From Lumbricus terrestris (Eukaryota; Annelida; Clitellata; Crassiclitellata; Lumbricidae), in assembly GCA_949752735.1 (NCBI GenBank), contig OX457053.1:30642900-30706899 (forward strand): a DNA stretch of 64,000 nucleotides. Direction: 5' to 3'. This document shows positions 36,712 through 48,274 of this stretch, in pieces. A model generated the notes under the pieces. The model saw only the letters and a program-made list of their open reading frames with translations, did no database searches and was not told the DNA's origin. Within the stretch, counting starts at the first letter, position 1, and each line of letters opens with the position of its first letter. The position numbers and the translations under genes were made by a program.

Positions 36712-39436
36712 GATTTCAGGATCCTTTTAATTGGAAAAATGGATCCTGAAATGCTAGTAAGGCCATACTCCAATTTTTACATCAAGGATTCAAATGCAAG
36801 AATTAAAAATATATATGCAATGAACAGTCATCAACGTAAGCATCAGAAAGTTCACATTTTAGCGTTAAATGTCAGTTCAAGCGAAAGAAACATTTATTAT
36901 AATTATATAGCTCCATCGCTAATAGTTCAGTAAAGCTCAAAAGCAATTCTATATATAGGTCTCCTTTAGTTAAGCACAAAGTCCTCCACGGCAAGCATTG
37001 ACTTAAGAACCCACGGGACAGCCACAAAAACCACTAGACCCTCGTTACCTTTACAACAGGTCATCTGATTAATAGGCCACCCATGGCCTTTACTATCGAG
37101 ACTTCTTTAGGCATTTCACTGTAGGCAAACGTCTACATTTAAAGACTCATCTAAGCAGTTAAACCTAAGTCTCTAATCCCATTAACAACGGTGCTATCAT
37201 AGCAAATTACCTGAGACTACGCACACAGCTTAAGTCTCGTAAAGGCTAATGATTACTATAACTGTCCGTAGGCTCCCCATCAAAGTTTACCGTAAAACAC
37301 CAAGCCTAACTTCAACCTGAAATTAGGCCTGCTTGCAGCATAGCATCCTAATTATTATGCAATCGCTTACGCACAGAAATTAAAATAGGCAGCCTAAAAA
37401 CAATAGGCCAGCATAACATTAGCGATTAAATGGTTACGCTTTGTAACACTAGGCATACATTCCTAGCGTGGCATGACTCAGCCAGCCATATTAATATGCA
37501 TCGTTGGTCAATGCACAGAATAACTGCGATACGAAAGCTTAACTAGGTCAACTTAATATACTGTAATTAACGCTGAAATACAGGCTACACTGTTTAATCG
37601 TAATCATAGGCCTATCAAAAAGACCATCATGATTTCAAAACTAAGCCTACAGTCTTTGCATAACTCTATATTAAGTTAGGCCATTTTAGTCTGTCTTTAG
37701 TCCAGTATTAATCCTTAGCATCATTACATGGCATCTATGCCTATCATACTTTCTTCATTCTATTACTGCATGCATCAGACCACCCACGCGCCTGGGAAAC
37801 AACGATTGCCAATTAATCACTATTCTCCCACGCCATGCATCTACAGCGTGCGTCTGGCTGTGAGAATTAGGCAATTGAACATCCTCTCTATACATGTGGG
37901 CCCATGTGCATCGTACGACAGAGGTCGCGTTGTCTCTGCACAAAGTGAAAATAATCCTAATTAAGCTCTTCTAAAGATTAGGATAAAATCTATGCATTAA
38001 AACTGTATATTACAGTCCTATGCAACAAATCAAATATAAGGTTATATTTCCGCTGATTTCCTTACGTTCAAGCAATCAATAATCTGGCCATCCAAAGTGA
38101 CATTATATGCACTGATAAATCAGGGCCAAGGACGAGCGCGAGCGCCTTTATTGTGTCGCCGTCGTTCTCCCCCTCTCTCTACAATTGCAGCTGTAGAAGT
38201 CGTGGGAACGACCGGCAGTTATACTAACCCGGCCCAAAATTAGTCCATGCACAGCAAATTAGGCCTCAAAACTAGGTCAATCAACAAAACTTAGCAAAAC
38301 CTTTTAAAGCTAGAATTATCGATAAACCTTACATGGCACGTTTTGCCTATAGCTCAAATAGGAAATTGAACGGCCAGCCTTTTTCATTATACACAAAAAG
38401 GATCCTAATTATTTTATGCCTAGTCCTAATAAATATTATTAGGCAACCAGTTTAATCATAGTCTACACTGCAAAATTATAAGACCAAATTATGCATCGCT
38501 ACTATTAAAATTGTATCTCAAACTGCAACGCTGATGCAGACAGTACACGGGCTAATCATTCAAGTAGGCCTATTAAATCAAACTAAATATATTTATATCC
38601 TGCGTCTATCAACTGCAATCTAAATAATTCGTACTGCAACCAAAACATGTAGGCCTATGCAGGACTATTAATCAAAGAGCAGCTATGTATATTAATTTCA
38701 CCGCTGTTAAACTCAAAACCTCGGTAATGCATTAAGGCGCTGAAGGACAATAAGGGGCTATTATAGAACATTTATAGAGCGCCTCACTAAAGTTAATTAA
38801 TAAGCATCCATACAATTATTATTATATATAAATATATGCGTTGACAATAGTTACGCATATAAGAACTCTATACACGGAAATTAGGAGCATTAAAATTTAA
38901 CTGTGCAAATTTCTTTAAATTATTTTTAATTAAACAGACTATAGATAGAGCGGAACTTAGGCCTAATGCAAATTTCGACTCTGAGCGTTATCTTAGAGAT
39001 ATAGGCCTACTATTTTAACGAAGGCCATAATATCACATAATCACATCATCATGGCTAATTCCACTGCAAGTCTAAGTTCAAGGTCACATAATCGTGATCA
39101 AGGCCTTAACTAAAACAGGCAACCTTATATATATCTACAGGTAAAATCAATATTTATATAGCGCAATGCAAGAGCAATGACAGTCCAGTTTTCTGTCTAC
39201 AGCAGAGGCAATACTGAAATTGTCCATCGCTGAAGTACAATGCAAGGCAATACAAATATTAATACTATGCAATACATATCTGAATGCACAACATACAATG
39301 CAAGAATACAGTTATTTACACAATAACACACACATGTAAAGACTTCCACATGTAAAGTAAACGTATTCATCACAATCAAAATAAAACATGGTTACAGATG
39401 CTTCTGCATTCATAATGGCCGCGAATTAAGCGGTTC
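36694..39436 (-). other. Non-coding 3' region of the gypsy element
   Basis: 2.7 kb between the gag-pol stop and the 3' LTR. It is AT-rich with many TAGGCCTA-type motifs, and no open frame above 80 codons looks real. No envelope gene is recognised. Confidence 0.7.
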
Positions 39437-42400
39437 CTAAGAACAGTACCGGGCCGGCCTCGTAATGGTGCGGCGGGGTCTTGACAGTTCCACAGGGGCG
39501 TCGTTAGTGTCCTCGGTTCCTGGGAACTCGATCGGTTCCTGCGGTTGTAGGTCAGGTTCGGTCCAACCTGACGGAGGTTCACCCAGGTACGGCTTCAATT
39601 TGTCGACGTACACAAGCAGCGCTTGTGATCTGGCGGACTTCTGGATCCGGAACAGGACCGGACTCACTTGCTCCATGATACGGTAAGGGCCACAGAACCA
39701 CTTAGCCCATTTATCCTTGATACGGGTGTACTTCCGGGGATAGTAATAGTACACCCATTGTCCTTTCGTAAATGACGGCTTTCTGACTCGCAGGTCATAC
39801 CGGAAAGCTCTGCGAATGGCCTGCTTTTGCATGCATTCCCGAGCTAACTGGAACACGTCTCGCATCTCGTCCGTTCTTTTCTGTATGTAGTCGTCCACGG
39901 ATAGCTGTTCATTGTTCTGGTTGCAGTCACCTAGTACAAGGTCGATGGGGAGGCAGGTTTCCCGTCCGAGAAAAAGTCTGTTTGGGGTGAATCCCGTACT
40001 CTCATGCTGACTGGCTCTATACGCTCCCATCACCCACGGCAGATGAACGTCCCAGTCTTTCTGATTTTGAGAGACAGCTTTACCGAGCATGGAATTCAAA
40101 GTTCTGTGTAGACGTTCGACTGTTCCGTTTGTGCTCGGTTTGTACGGGGAAGTCCTAATCTTGTCAATTTGCATCAGGCGGCATAGGTCACGGAATAAGG
40201 CGGCCTCGAAGCAGGGACCCTGGTCGGTCAGGAGCTGTTTAGGGCAGCCGAATCTAGGAATCCACTGGTCCATCAACATCCGGGCTACGGTCGCGGCTTC
40301 CTGGTTGCGGATAGGGTAGGCCTCCGCCCAACGGCTGTAGTGATCGATCACGGTCATGATATAGCGATATCCACGACTGGATACAGGATGTGGTCCGGTT
40401 ATATCGACGCCGAGACATTCCATTGGTTCTCCGACGGCCATGTCCTGTAATTGTCCTTGCCGAGGTGGCTTTCCTCGGATGTACCGGGCGCAGTTGTCGC
40501 ATCTCTTGAGTTGCTGGTACACTTGGTCTCTCCAACCCGGCCAGTATGCTCGCTGCCGTACTTGCGCCGTGGTCCGCCGAACTCCCAGATGCCCTCCGGA
40601 CATCCCTTCGTGCGCAATTCGAATGATGATTTCTCGTCGCCCGACTGGAGGTATTAACTGGTAGCGAATCGGTTCACCGTCAGAGTTCAGCCAAGCTCGA
40701 TGCAGTAGTCCATTTCTGACAGATAACTGAGGCCATTGATGAATCAACGTCTTAGTCATTGCACTGCAACTCCGTATCTCTTCTCCGGTCGGCATCTCGG
40801 TCGATTTCATTAACCGTTGCAAGACCCAGTTTAGATCAGGATCTTGCCGTTGTTCTTCTGCTAAGACCACCGGATCCCAATCCGTCATTTCAGTCGAGGC
40901 AGGCTGAGATGGTAGGCGTCGTTCTTGGATGACGTTGACTTGGTTTGGCCTTCGAGACAGCGCATCAGCATTTTGGTGCGCGGCACCGGACCGATGTTGT
41001 ATGTCAAATTCAAATTCCTCCATGACTGAGAGCCACCGTGCCTGCTGTCCAATAGGCAATGGTGTCTTGCGGAGCCATTGGAGCGCTGAGTGGTCCGTTC
41101 GTAGGATAAATTTCCGTCCAAGAAGATATGGTCTGAACGCTTTGAGAAAGTTGATTACCGCCAGCAATTCCCTCCTTGTCACGTCATAATTTTGTTCCGC
41201 CACAGAACACACTCTGCTCCCGTAACAGATGACCCTTTCTTGCGATTCCTGCATCTGAGATAAGACCGCCCCAATAGACTCCCCGGATGCATCCGTATCC
41301 AGTATGTACATCCCAGTATCGTTGGGAAGCGCCAAGATGGGGGATTCTGTTAAGCAGTTCTTTAGCTTTTGGAACGCGTTTTCACATGGACCAGACCAGT
41401 CAAACTTGTATCCCTTCTTAGTCATTTGGTGCAGTGGCCGGGCTATTTGAGCGAAACTCGGTACGAACTTGCGATAGTAGGAACATAAACCCAGAAATGC
41501 TCGAACATCTTTGACTTTCCGCGGCGCGGGCCAGTCACGGACGGCTTGAATCTTTTCCGGGTCTGTAGTTACTCCGTGTTCGCTGACCACGTGACCTAGG
41601 AACAACACCTTTTTCTGTAGTAGTTTGCACTTGGATGGCTTCAGTTTTAGATTAACTCCCTCCAGGCGAACGAGAACTTGCTCCAATCGAATCAAATGGG
41701 TTTCCAGATCGCTGGCGAAGACGATGATATCGTCAAGATAGATTAAACAGATCTCGAAGTTTAACCCCGCCATGACCAGATTCATCATCCGGCCAAACGA
41801 AGCCGGAGAATTGCAGAGCCCGAACGGAAGTACTTTGAATTGAAAACTTCCGCGTCGGGTGACGAAGGCAGTCTTGTGTTTATCCCTTGGATGAACAGCC
41901 AACTGATGATAACCGGCCCGGAGATCGAAGGTACTGAACCATTTCGCTTCGCCGAGGGCGTCCAGGCTCTCGCTGATCAGCGGAAGCGGGTAGGCGTCCT
42001 TGCGCGTCTTGGCGTTCACCGCTCTATAGTCGACACAAAAGCGAGGGGTCCCGTCTCGTTTCTGGACCATGACAACGTTGCTTGCCCAAGGCGACAGTGA
42101 CGGTTCGATCAGTCCTTGATCCAACATAGCCTGCACTTGTTCGTCTATGACAGGGAGTAGCGAAAGCGGTTGTCGTCGCAGCGGCTGACGAACGGGTGTT
42201 TCGCTACCCGTGTCGATCTCATGTCGTAGAATGTCGGTGAATCCCAGATCCCATTCACCAAGAGAAAAGGCGGCGCGACGATCCATCAGGATTTCACGTA
42301 GTCTCTGTTGTACCTCAAGGGGAACGTCTTCAGCGATGTTCGACCATAACGGCCTCAGAATTACCTCTGCATCTTGTGAGTTGACATGGTCCTTGTCTTC

Positions 42401-45400
42401 CCTCACCATGGCGCAGCCTGCAGCGGGCTTGCTGTCCTGGTCAGCTCCGGCTACTGTCACTTCTTCCAGGGCACATTGCATTCCTTTCGACAATTTAATC
42501 ATCTTGTGGGTCGGATTCAACACTCTGATTGTCAGGTCGATCGCCCGTTCCGGTAGAAGCGTTCCGGCGATTACGAGTCCAGATGCCAACACGTGTGGCG
42601 GCGTCGCCCATTGAGTTTTGGTCGGTCTCAGGTCTGGAAGTATGGCATACACCTCGACGTCCACTTCCGACAGTGCGGGAACATTCACGTGCTGCGCGGC
42701 GGCTATCCTTCGACAAATTCCCCTCCGGTCTTGACTTACCAAAGGAAATGAGCGGCCTTGTAGTACTATTGTTTTATCCGGAATGCTTAGATGAGCCCGT
42801 TGTTCTGTCAACCACCCGAGTCCAAGAATCAACTCACTGACTTGAGCCGTTACTAAACAGGGAACATCGAACTTGCAGTCGGCTGCACGACATCGAAGGA
42901 CTGTCTCTCCAAGTACCTCTATAGCTGTACCATTTGCCGCGGTTAGCAGTTGTTTCGACGCCGTCATATTTTTCCGTCTCACCAGGGATGCAGGTACCAG
43001 TGACATTTCGCTTCCGGTATCTACCAAGGCCAACACGTCCTTACCATGGATCTTCAGAGCCAAATACGCATTCGTGCTGCCTTGTACATGGTAAACATTT
43101 GCCGGTCCATTCAGAACCTCATTGGCTTCTGCTTCGGCCGCTTGTCGCTGGGGACAATTGCGCACCAGGTGGTCGGTTGCTGAACACTCATAGCATCGCC
43201 GCACATCAGTTCTTGCTTCCGTTTCCATCTCTATACGTGGTCGACGCCTACAGTTCGCCCTAAAATGTCCGAACTGATGACACAGGTAACATCGCGGAGC
43301 TCCCTGTCCATAACCTCCATTGTTGTTCGATCCTTCATTTCTAGCTGATTCATTCTGACCTCTTCCGGGTCCACGATTGTTGTATCTGGGTTGTGGCGCC
43401 GACACTGGTTGTCGCTCCTTCTTCTCTAGTCGCTCCACTTGTCTCCTCATTTGCTCCATCCGCCGTTCCAGATCCTTTACTTTCGACTCTTCTTCCTGTT
43501 CTTTAATTGCGTTGACACGGCCGTGTCGTCGGTCTTGTTGTTCATGGCCGCCAGCCTCTGCTTTCTGATAGCCGTCCAATCGCATCGCTACCTTGTAGGC
43601 TTCGTCGAGGGATTTCGGTTCTCGCTCTCGGATTTTCAGAGCAAGCGTTCTATCTCTCAGGGCATCCAAGAATGCCCGAACAGCAATTGCTTCGCTGTGA
43701 GCCGTCGAGGAACCCGGATAGGCTCGCGTGGAGAGACGTCGGATGTCGTCCACCAGGACGCCCATGTCCTCGTCGACTTTCTGTTTCCTGGTGCTTAGCT
43801 GCGTTTGGAACAGGGCTTGTTGTTCAGCGTTGCCGTATCGTTCACGAAGTCGCTGGACCAAAGCCGTCCAAGTGTCCAGGCTATCTGCGTTCGACTCGCT
43901 CAGCAAATGAGTCGCCGGTTCAACCAATGAGACTACTAATTGGTTCAACCTCTCCTCGTCCGTCCATCTGTTATTCCTGGCGCACACGGAGAATTTTCGT
44001 AAGAATGTTTCAACGTCCGTCTTTCCGCTAAAAGACCCGAGTTTCAGGAATTGTGTTGGCTTAGGAGGAGAAGTCGATGACTGTTTAACCTCGCCCTCTT
44101 TAGCTGTTGCAGACGCGGTCGGTTCAAGTTCCTTGACTGTTCCCTTTGAACTGATCGACGGTAGCTCCCAGTCGCCGGTCGTTTGCGTTGCGACGGTGGT
44201 CGTCGGGACAATTTTGATAGGACCGACCGAAACGTAGGTAGGCGCCAGTGCGTTCGTTTCACCAACCGCAGACGTCGCTTTATTATCGGCCGTCGTTTCA
44301 TTTCTCTCCAGAGGTGTCGACTTCATTACCGCCTGACATCGCGGTAGTTCGGCATCACGGCTAAATCCGAAGCTTTGCGCGCCGAGGCATGAACTCATCC
44401 TCGCCGATTCCACGACCGTTGGCCACCGAGGAAAGACGGCGTCGCTTGGTCGAAGCGGGTCGAGACAGCGAAGCGGGTCAACCCAAACCCGGTTGTCGCT
44501 GCTACCGTAGAAAGCGCTCGGAGTGTAGGTCGGAGCATACCTCCACGGCATGTTTGAATGGTCGGGACGAGCGTATGGTTGCATCCAGTCGATCGTTGCC
44601 ATCGCCGCTGGTCCAGGAGGAAGGTCGGGTCGAGCGTAGTCTCGACCAACCATGGTCGACGTTGCACGACCGTCGAGGACGCAGTCAGGCATTGACTGAT
44701 AGGTCGGCATTACCGACGCTGGTTGTGTAAAGTCGACCCGACTCGGTGCCATTTCCACTCTTTGTTGATCGACGTGTGCGAGCGGCGCTTGAATTCTCCA
44801 TTGTGGATCCGGTCGAGGATACTCGACGAGAGGAAGGGACGAAGAGGCCAAAGGGACTGGGTTGACCTTATCACCCCCCTCCCATGACAATTTATTAGCG
44901 ATCGGTTTATTCACTTCAAAATTTCTAAACTCCGGTTGCCGTGCTGCATGCATTCTGTTATCAATTATTTTAACAGTTTTAGGTCTAGATTCCATTATCT
45001 TGCTGATTTCAATGTCTACACTACCATCATCAGACATTATTTCCACATTATCAGCAAATTCCCTTTCCTTCCTTCTTTCAAAAGACATTGCCATTTCGCC
45101 TGTTCTAGCATAGTCAGTTTCCTCTTCTAACCTATCATCACCAAAATCTCTAGAACTAATTTGACCCCACTGGCTGGGACCAATTGTAACGCCCGCCCCT
45201 ATCGGCCTCCCCGGAGTCGCCACTTCCGGATCCTCGCTCGATGGGACCGCGTGCTGCTGTGGACGAGCTCTAGAGATAGAGGGAGGACAGGAGGAGGTGA
45301 CTTCTGGGTTCGAATCCCAACGATGGAAGGGTGGCCAGTTATTTCGACTGCCGAAATCCCTATATGAAATTGGCGGCCTACTAGCCAATCTATCACTTCT

Positions 45401-45922
45401 TCGCAATATACCAGGGTGTGCGAAATCTTTAGGCCTAGCACCCAAAGTTTCTTCCAGGCCGATGGTCGAGTGGTATGGCGCGTCCGCAGTGGTAATAGCG
45501 GTGAGGTAACCAGGGTTCAAATCCACAGCAGGCTTGGGTACCGGCGATGCCTCTAGCCTTTCCAATCGTGATACAACTTCCGTCAGCGCTTCCCTGACAT
45601 TATCTCTTACGGCCGAGATCTCTTCTCTTATCTCCTCTCTTACATTTGATTGCACTGAGGAAATAGCATCGCTAACATTTGATTGCACTGCCAGGACATT
45701 AAACTCCACCGTGGCAATCGCCTCTTGCGTGTCTCTGGCATTGGACTGCATAGCCGACTGTATAGAGGTCATAGCTTCCTGTGTCGACTTAGCATTAGTC
45801 TGTATTGCCTCGAGCAATATCTCCATAGAAGAAGGGGGCCTAGAAGGCTGAGCGGGAGTGACTGGCCTAGACTCCTCCATAGCGCTATAGAAATGACTCC
45901 TATCTTTATAGCTCACGGTCAA
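39437..45922 (-). CDS. Gag-Pol polyprotein of the Ty3/gypsy element
   Basis: 2161 codons in one frame. The gag region has an N-terminal coiled coil, a capsid-type segment (SFSGKTDVETFLRKFSVC) and two zinc knuckles (CYLCHQFGHFRANC, CYECSATDHLVRNC) near residue 880. Then come the protease LALVDTGSEMS (about 970), reverse transcriptase with IYLDDIIVF (about 1396), RNase H (ILDTDASGES, about 1543) and integrase with HHCC (HLGVRR, CDNCARY) and D-D-E core (LGVDITGPH, LLTDQGPCF, NGTVERLHR). A GPY/F-like end (WFCGPYRIM) follows. Its ATG at 45922 lies inside the 5' LTR, so the frame crosses the LTR border and the primer-binding site. It would supply all proteins for replication in the host cell. Confidence 0.93.
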   Translation of the reverse strand: MTVSYKDRSHFYSAMEESRPVTPAQPSRPPSSMEILLEAIQTNAKSTQEAMTSIQSAMQSNARDTQEAIATVEFNVLAVQSNVSDAISSVQSNVREEIREEISAVRDNVREALTEVVSRLERLEASPVPKPAVDLNPGYLTAITTADAPYHSTIGLEETLGARPKDFAHPGILRRSDRLASRPPISYRDFGSRNNWPPFHRWDSNPEVTSSCPPSISRARPQQHAVPSSEDPEVATPGRPIGAGVTIGPSQWGQISSRDFGDDRLEEETDYARTGEMAMSFERRKEREFADNVEIMSDDGSVDIEISKIMESRPKTVKIIDNRMHAARQPEFRNFEVNKPIANKLSWEGGDKVNPVPLASSSLPLVEYPRPDPQWRIQAPLAHVDQQRVEMAPSRVDFTQPASVMPTYQSMPDCVLDGRATSTMVGRDYARPDLPPGPAAMATIDWMQPYARPDHSNMPWRYAPTYTPSAFYGSSDNRVWVDPLRCLDPLRPSDAVFPRWPTVVESARMSSCLGAQSFGFSRDAELPRCQAVMKSTPLERNETTADNKATSAVGETNALAPTYVSVGPIKIVPTTTVATQTTGDWELPSISSKGTVKELEPTASATAKEGEVKQSSTSPPKPTQFLKLGSFSGKTDVETFLRKFSVCARNNRWTDEERLNQLVVSLVEPATHLLSESNADSLDTWTALVQRLRERYGNAEQQALFQTQLSTRKQKVDEDMGVLVDDIRRLSTRAYPGSSTAHSEAIAVRAFLDALRDRTLALKIREREPKSLDEAYKVAMRLDGYQKAEAGGHEQQDRRHGRVNAIKEQEEESKVKDLERRMEQMRRQVERLEKKERQPVSAPQPRYNNRGPGRGQNESARNEGSNNNGGYGQGAPRCYLCHQFGHFRANCRRRPRIEMETEARTDVRRCYECSATDHLVRNCPQRQAAEAEANEVLNGPANVYHVQGSTNAYLALKIHGKDVLALVDTGSEMSLVPASLVRRKNMTASKQLLTAANGTAIEVLGETVLRCRAADCKFDVPCLVTAQVSELILGLGWLTEQRAHLSIPDKTIVLQGRSFPLVSQDRRGICRRIAAAQHVNVPALSEVDVEVYAILPDLRPTKTQWATPPHVLASGLVIAGTLLPERAIDLTIRVLNPTHKMIKLSKGMQCALEEVTVAGADQDSKPAAGCAMVREDKDHVNSQDAEVILRPLWSNIAEDVPLEVQQRLREILMDRRAAFSLGEWDLGFTDILRHEIDTGSETPVRQPLRRQPLSLLPVIDEQVQAMLDQGLIEPSLSPWASNVVMVQKRDGTPRFCVDYRAVNAKTRKDAYPLPLISESLDALGEAKWFSTFDLRAGYHQLAVHPRDKHKTAFVTRRGSFQFKVLPFGLCNSPASFGRMMNLVMAGLNFEICLIYLDDIIVFASDLETHLIRLEQVLVRLEGVNLKLKPSKCKLLQKKVLFLGHVVSEHGVTTDPEKIQAVRDWPAPRKVKDVRAFLGLCSYYRKFVPSFAQIARPLHQMTKKGYKFDWSGPCENAFQKLKNCLTESPILALPNDTGMYILDTDASGESIGAVLSQMQESQERVICYGSRVCSVAEQNYDVTRRELLAVINFLKAFRPYLLGRKFILRTDHSALQWLRKTPLPIGQQARWLSVMEEFEFDIQHRSGAAHQNADALSRRPNQVNVIQERRLPSQPASTEMTDWDPVVLAEEQRQDPDLNWVLQRLMKSTEMPTGEEIRSCSAMTKTLIHQWPQLSVRNGLLHRAWLNSDGEPIRYQLIPPVGRREIIIRIAHEGMSGGHLGVRRTTAQVRQRAYWPGWRDQVYQQLKRCDNCARYIRGKPPRQGQLQDMAVGEPMECLGVDITGPHPVSSRGYRYIMTVIDHYSRWAEAYPIRNQEAATVARMLMDQWIPRFGCPKQLLTDQGPCFEAALFRDLCRLMQIDKIRTSPYKPSTNGTVERLHRTLNSMLGKAVSQNQKDWDVHLPWVMGAYRASQHESTGFTPNRLFLGRETCLPIDLVLGDCNQNNEQLSVDDYIQKRTDEMRDVFQLARECMQKQAIRRAFRYDLRVRKPSFTKGQWVYYYYPRKYTRIKDKWAKWFCGPYRIMEQVSPVLFRIQKSARSQALLVYVDKLKPYLGEPPSGWTEPDLQPQEPIEFPGTEDTNDAPVELSRPRRTITRPARYCS
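45165..45182 (-). promoter_or_regulatory. Candidate primer-binding site
   Basis: Two bases after the 5' LTR on the minus strand: TGGTCCCAGCCAGTGGGG. TGG is the complement of the CCA end of tRNAs. The tRNA was not identified. Confidence 0.5.
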
Positions 45923-47557
45923 TATCGCTAGCAGTGAACGAAGTAGTTATTCTTATTAACAAATCAAGCATTCAATCCACATCCGTCACATTCAAAGCCA
46001 TCAATAATCAAAGTCAGAAGTTTAATTAATATTTCTTATTATTCCCAATCAATTGAATCTTCAATTGACATCAATTATGTTCAAAGCAATCAAACATAAA
46101 AGTCAGTAAGTTCAATTATCAGTTCCTATCTTTTGTAAAGACATTCAATGAAAATCAAATGCAACAATTCAATGCAAACACCTATCAACCGGAGTATGCC
46201 TAAATTAAATCCCGCTTGATTCTCAAGTCCCACAGCCAATTTCAGTTCAGCCCAAAATATCTTAATGACCGATCGTATTAATTCCCCAATAAAGCGTACC
46301 ATATGTCCGGAGACAAGGGACAAAGCCGATCGTGTGCGAAGAACAGCGACGAAGACGATATCCAAGAGATGCGACGAAACACACAGAAAGGCGTCGAGTT
46401 TGAAACGCCCGAAAAGATCAGCTAAATCCGATGCTGATTTCTCGCAATGAACAACAATTTCGGCTATTTATCCAAGCCGTTTGAGAAAGACGCCCTTAGG
46501 CAACCATACGAACAACCGCTTCGCAACACAATTTCAAAGAACGAGAGCAGAGCGCTGACGATTCGAAGCCCACGATAAATCACTCCGTGTGACAGGGCGA
46601 AGAGAGGCCTTGAATTAGTAATCCAGGAATATATCCGAAGCGAGAGCGAAGACAAAACTTGCAGCGACGCTGATGTATTTCTCGCAACAAACAAACTCTT
46701 TTATTTAATCGACTCCATGTCGAGAGAGAATGAATCGCCGACAGAATCCGTGTATGCGCAACTAGTGCAAGCAGGCGCTTATCCTGGCCATGCTTCACCA
46801 ACTTGATCGAGCCTAAAACTACCAACCGCCGCAATACATCCGACCGCCCTGAGATCCTATGCGCAACTGAGCCTCTCAGCGTTGCGCTGCTCTTTTATTA
46901 CTGCCTGACAAGGAGAGCGTCCCTCTACTACGCATGCGCAGCTGAAGAGCCGAGCGCGCCGAACCAGCAGCTGTGCAGCTGTCTCAAGGCGGCAAGAATC
47001 AGCTGCCACGTGCGTCCTCTCCTGTGTATCTCCGCGTCTGTCTGTAGCTCACTATCTTTCTCCTTCTATCTCTCCTTCTGAAAAGCGCCATCTGCCGCTG
47101 ATCACGTAGGCATTAAATGCACTAGTTCAACCTTGAGAAAACGCACGTACACAGACCCACACGCCAACGGTGTTTCCTTCTCAATCCGTGTCCCTGCCTG
47201 TGCTTGTCTGGCTGGCTGTATTCCTCGCTCACTCTGATCGTCAGACCACCTCAGAGAGCGTGCGAAAGTTTAATTACCCTCATCGACTGCAAGCGGCACG
47301 GCCTTTGAAGACAGCGACCGACGATCGCTGAGAGCGTGTGAACATATACCAATTAATGAAACAGCAACGACTGCTGCCTACGTCAGCGGTCGCTGTGACC
47401 CGTGTCAAGCGCAAATCAACATTAAAATATAGGTCACACAAGGCAGCTCAAAAATACAGAAATAAAACAAATATATCAGATCCCTGAAACCCCATAATCG
47501 ATCAAAAATTAAATAAAATAATATTAGCGACCCGTAGCGTAGTTATACGTCGCTACA
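45185..47557 (-). repeat. 5' LTR of the gypsy element
   Basis: 2373 bp, offset 10,864 bp from the 3' LTR with no insertion or deletion noted. It contains the promoter by inference and the first ~246 codons of gag-pol. Confidence 0.95.
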
Positions 47558-47690
47558 GTAGCAGTAGCAGCAGTAGCAGTAGCAGTAGTAGTAGTAATAT
47601 CAATAAAAAAATAACAATAATACTAATGATTATAATAATAATAATAATAACAACAATAATAATAATAATAATAAGTCCTATGAAAGACTA
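47558..47690. repeat. (GTAGCA)n and (AAT)n microsatellite
   Basis: Right-hand continuation of the trinucleotide repeat that received the gypsy element, followed by AATAAT runs. Confidence 0.9.
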
Positions 47691-47833
47691 TCGGGGTTTG
47701 AACCCCCACACCCACCCCCACTTCAATCCTCCGGCAATTCTCTCCCTGATATCCTGTAAACGCAGCTAAGCACTTTAATCAGTGCTGAAAATAGCAGAAA
47801 TCCGATATGGTATAATAGGCGTATACATGGTAC

Positions 47834-48019
47834 CTGATTCCATGATGTATCGGACAACGCTGTTTTCGTCTGCGTCTTGCGCCATCAACTGGTAGACGCT
47901 GGTTCCCTGCTGTGCGTTCGCTGTCACGGTCGCCAGAAACGGACGAGGAGCGTTTTTGAACACCGGAAGTTCATCGTTGACGTCGGAAAGCTGGATTCGA
48001 ACCGGTTGCTCTTCTCGAT
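47834..48019 (-). CDS. CadN: Neural-cadherin-like exon (B)
   Basis: A 186-nt exon with acceptor TTGTGCTGCAACAG and donor ATCAG/GTACCA. It starts with AT, which with the last G of exon A gives aspartate, and ends with a G that pairs with GT of exon C to give glycine. It encodes DREEQPVRIQLSDVNDELPV then a repeat start (VTANAQQGTSVYQLMAQDAD, VVRYIMES). The DREEQPV-x-IQLSDVNDELP segment is the part that most strongly recalls insect N-cadherin. Confidence 0.88.
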
Positions 48020-48274
48020 CTGTTGCAGCACAACATACGAAATAATTGCAGATGCAAAATAATGTGGGAGAATATGAAGATGAGTGGGACTTCAAGATAG
48101 CCAGAAGGAAGACATGAATATTTAAGATAATAGTAATAATAGTAATACTAGTAGAAGATGAGTAGGGTCCTTCCATGTTTTTGTATTTTATAGGCTGTAG
48201 CCTATACGAGGTCATATTGAAGTTCCTGCATGGTGGATGCTGAATGCCTCGGGAAAATAAAAAAATAGTTCCAT

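Larger units (their letters stand above)
34321..47557 (-). mobile_element. Full-length Ty3/gypsy LTR retrotransposon
   Basis: 13,237 bp with 2373-bp LTRs in direct repeat and the 4-bp duplication GTAG at 34317-34320 and 47558-47561. The element is read on the minus strand, so the 5' LTR is the right one. It carries a single gag-pol frame of 2161 codons and 2.7 kb of non-coding DNA before the 3' LTR. LTR similarity and the open frame suggest a recent, possibly active insertion. A 3' LTR-adjacent purine tract and a 5' TGG-starting primer-site candidate are in place. Confidence 0.95.
6389..47833 (-). other. 41.4-kb cadherin intron holding both large elements
   Basis: It runs from the donor CAG/GTACCA of exon B to the acceptor of exon C. 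It contains the Polinton (13134-31618), the gypsy element (34321-47557), LINE and SINE fragments and long simple repeats. The two large elements account for about 31.7 kb of its length. Confidence 0.8.

Noticed and set aside
40089..45367. Plus-strand open frames opposite gag-pol
   Set aside because: Antisense shadows of a GC-balanced coding region; no domain recognised.
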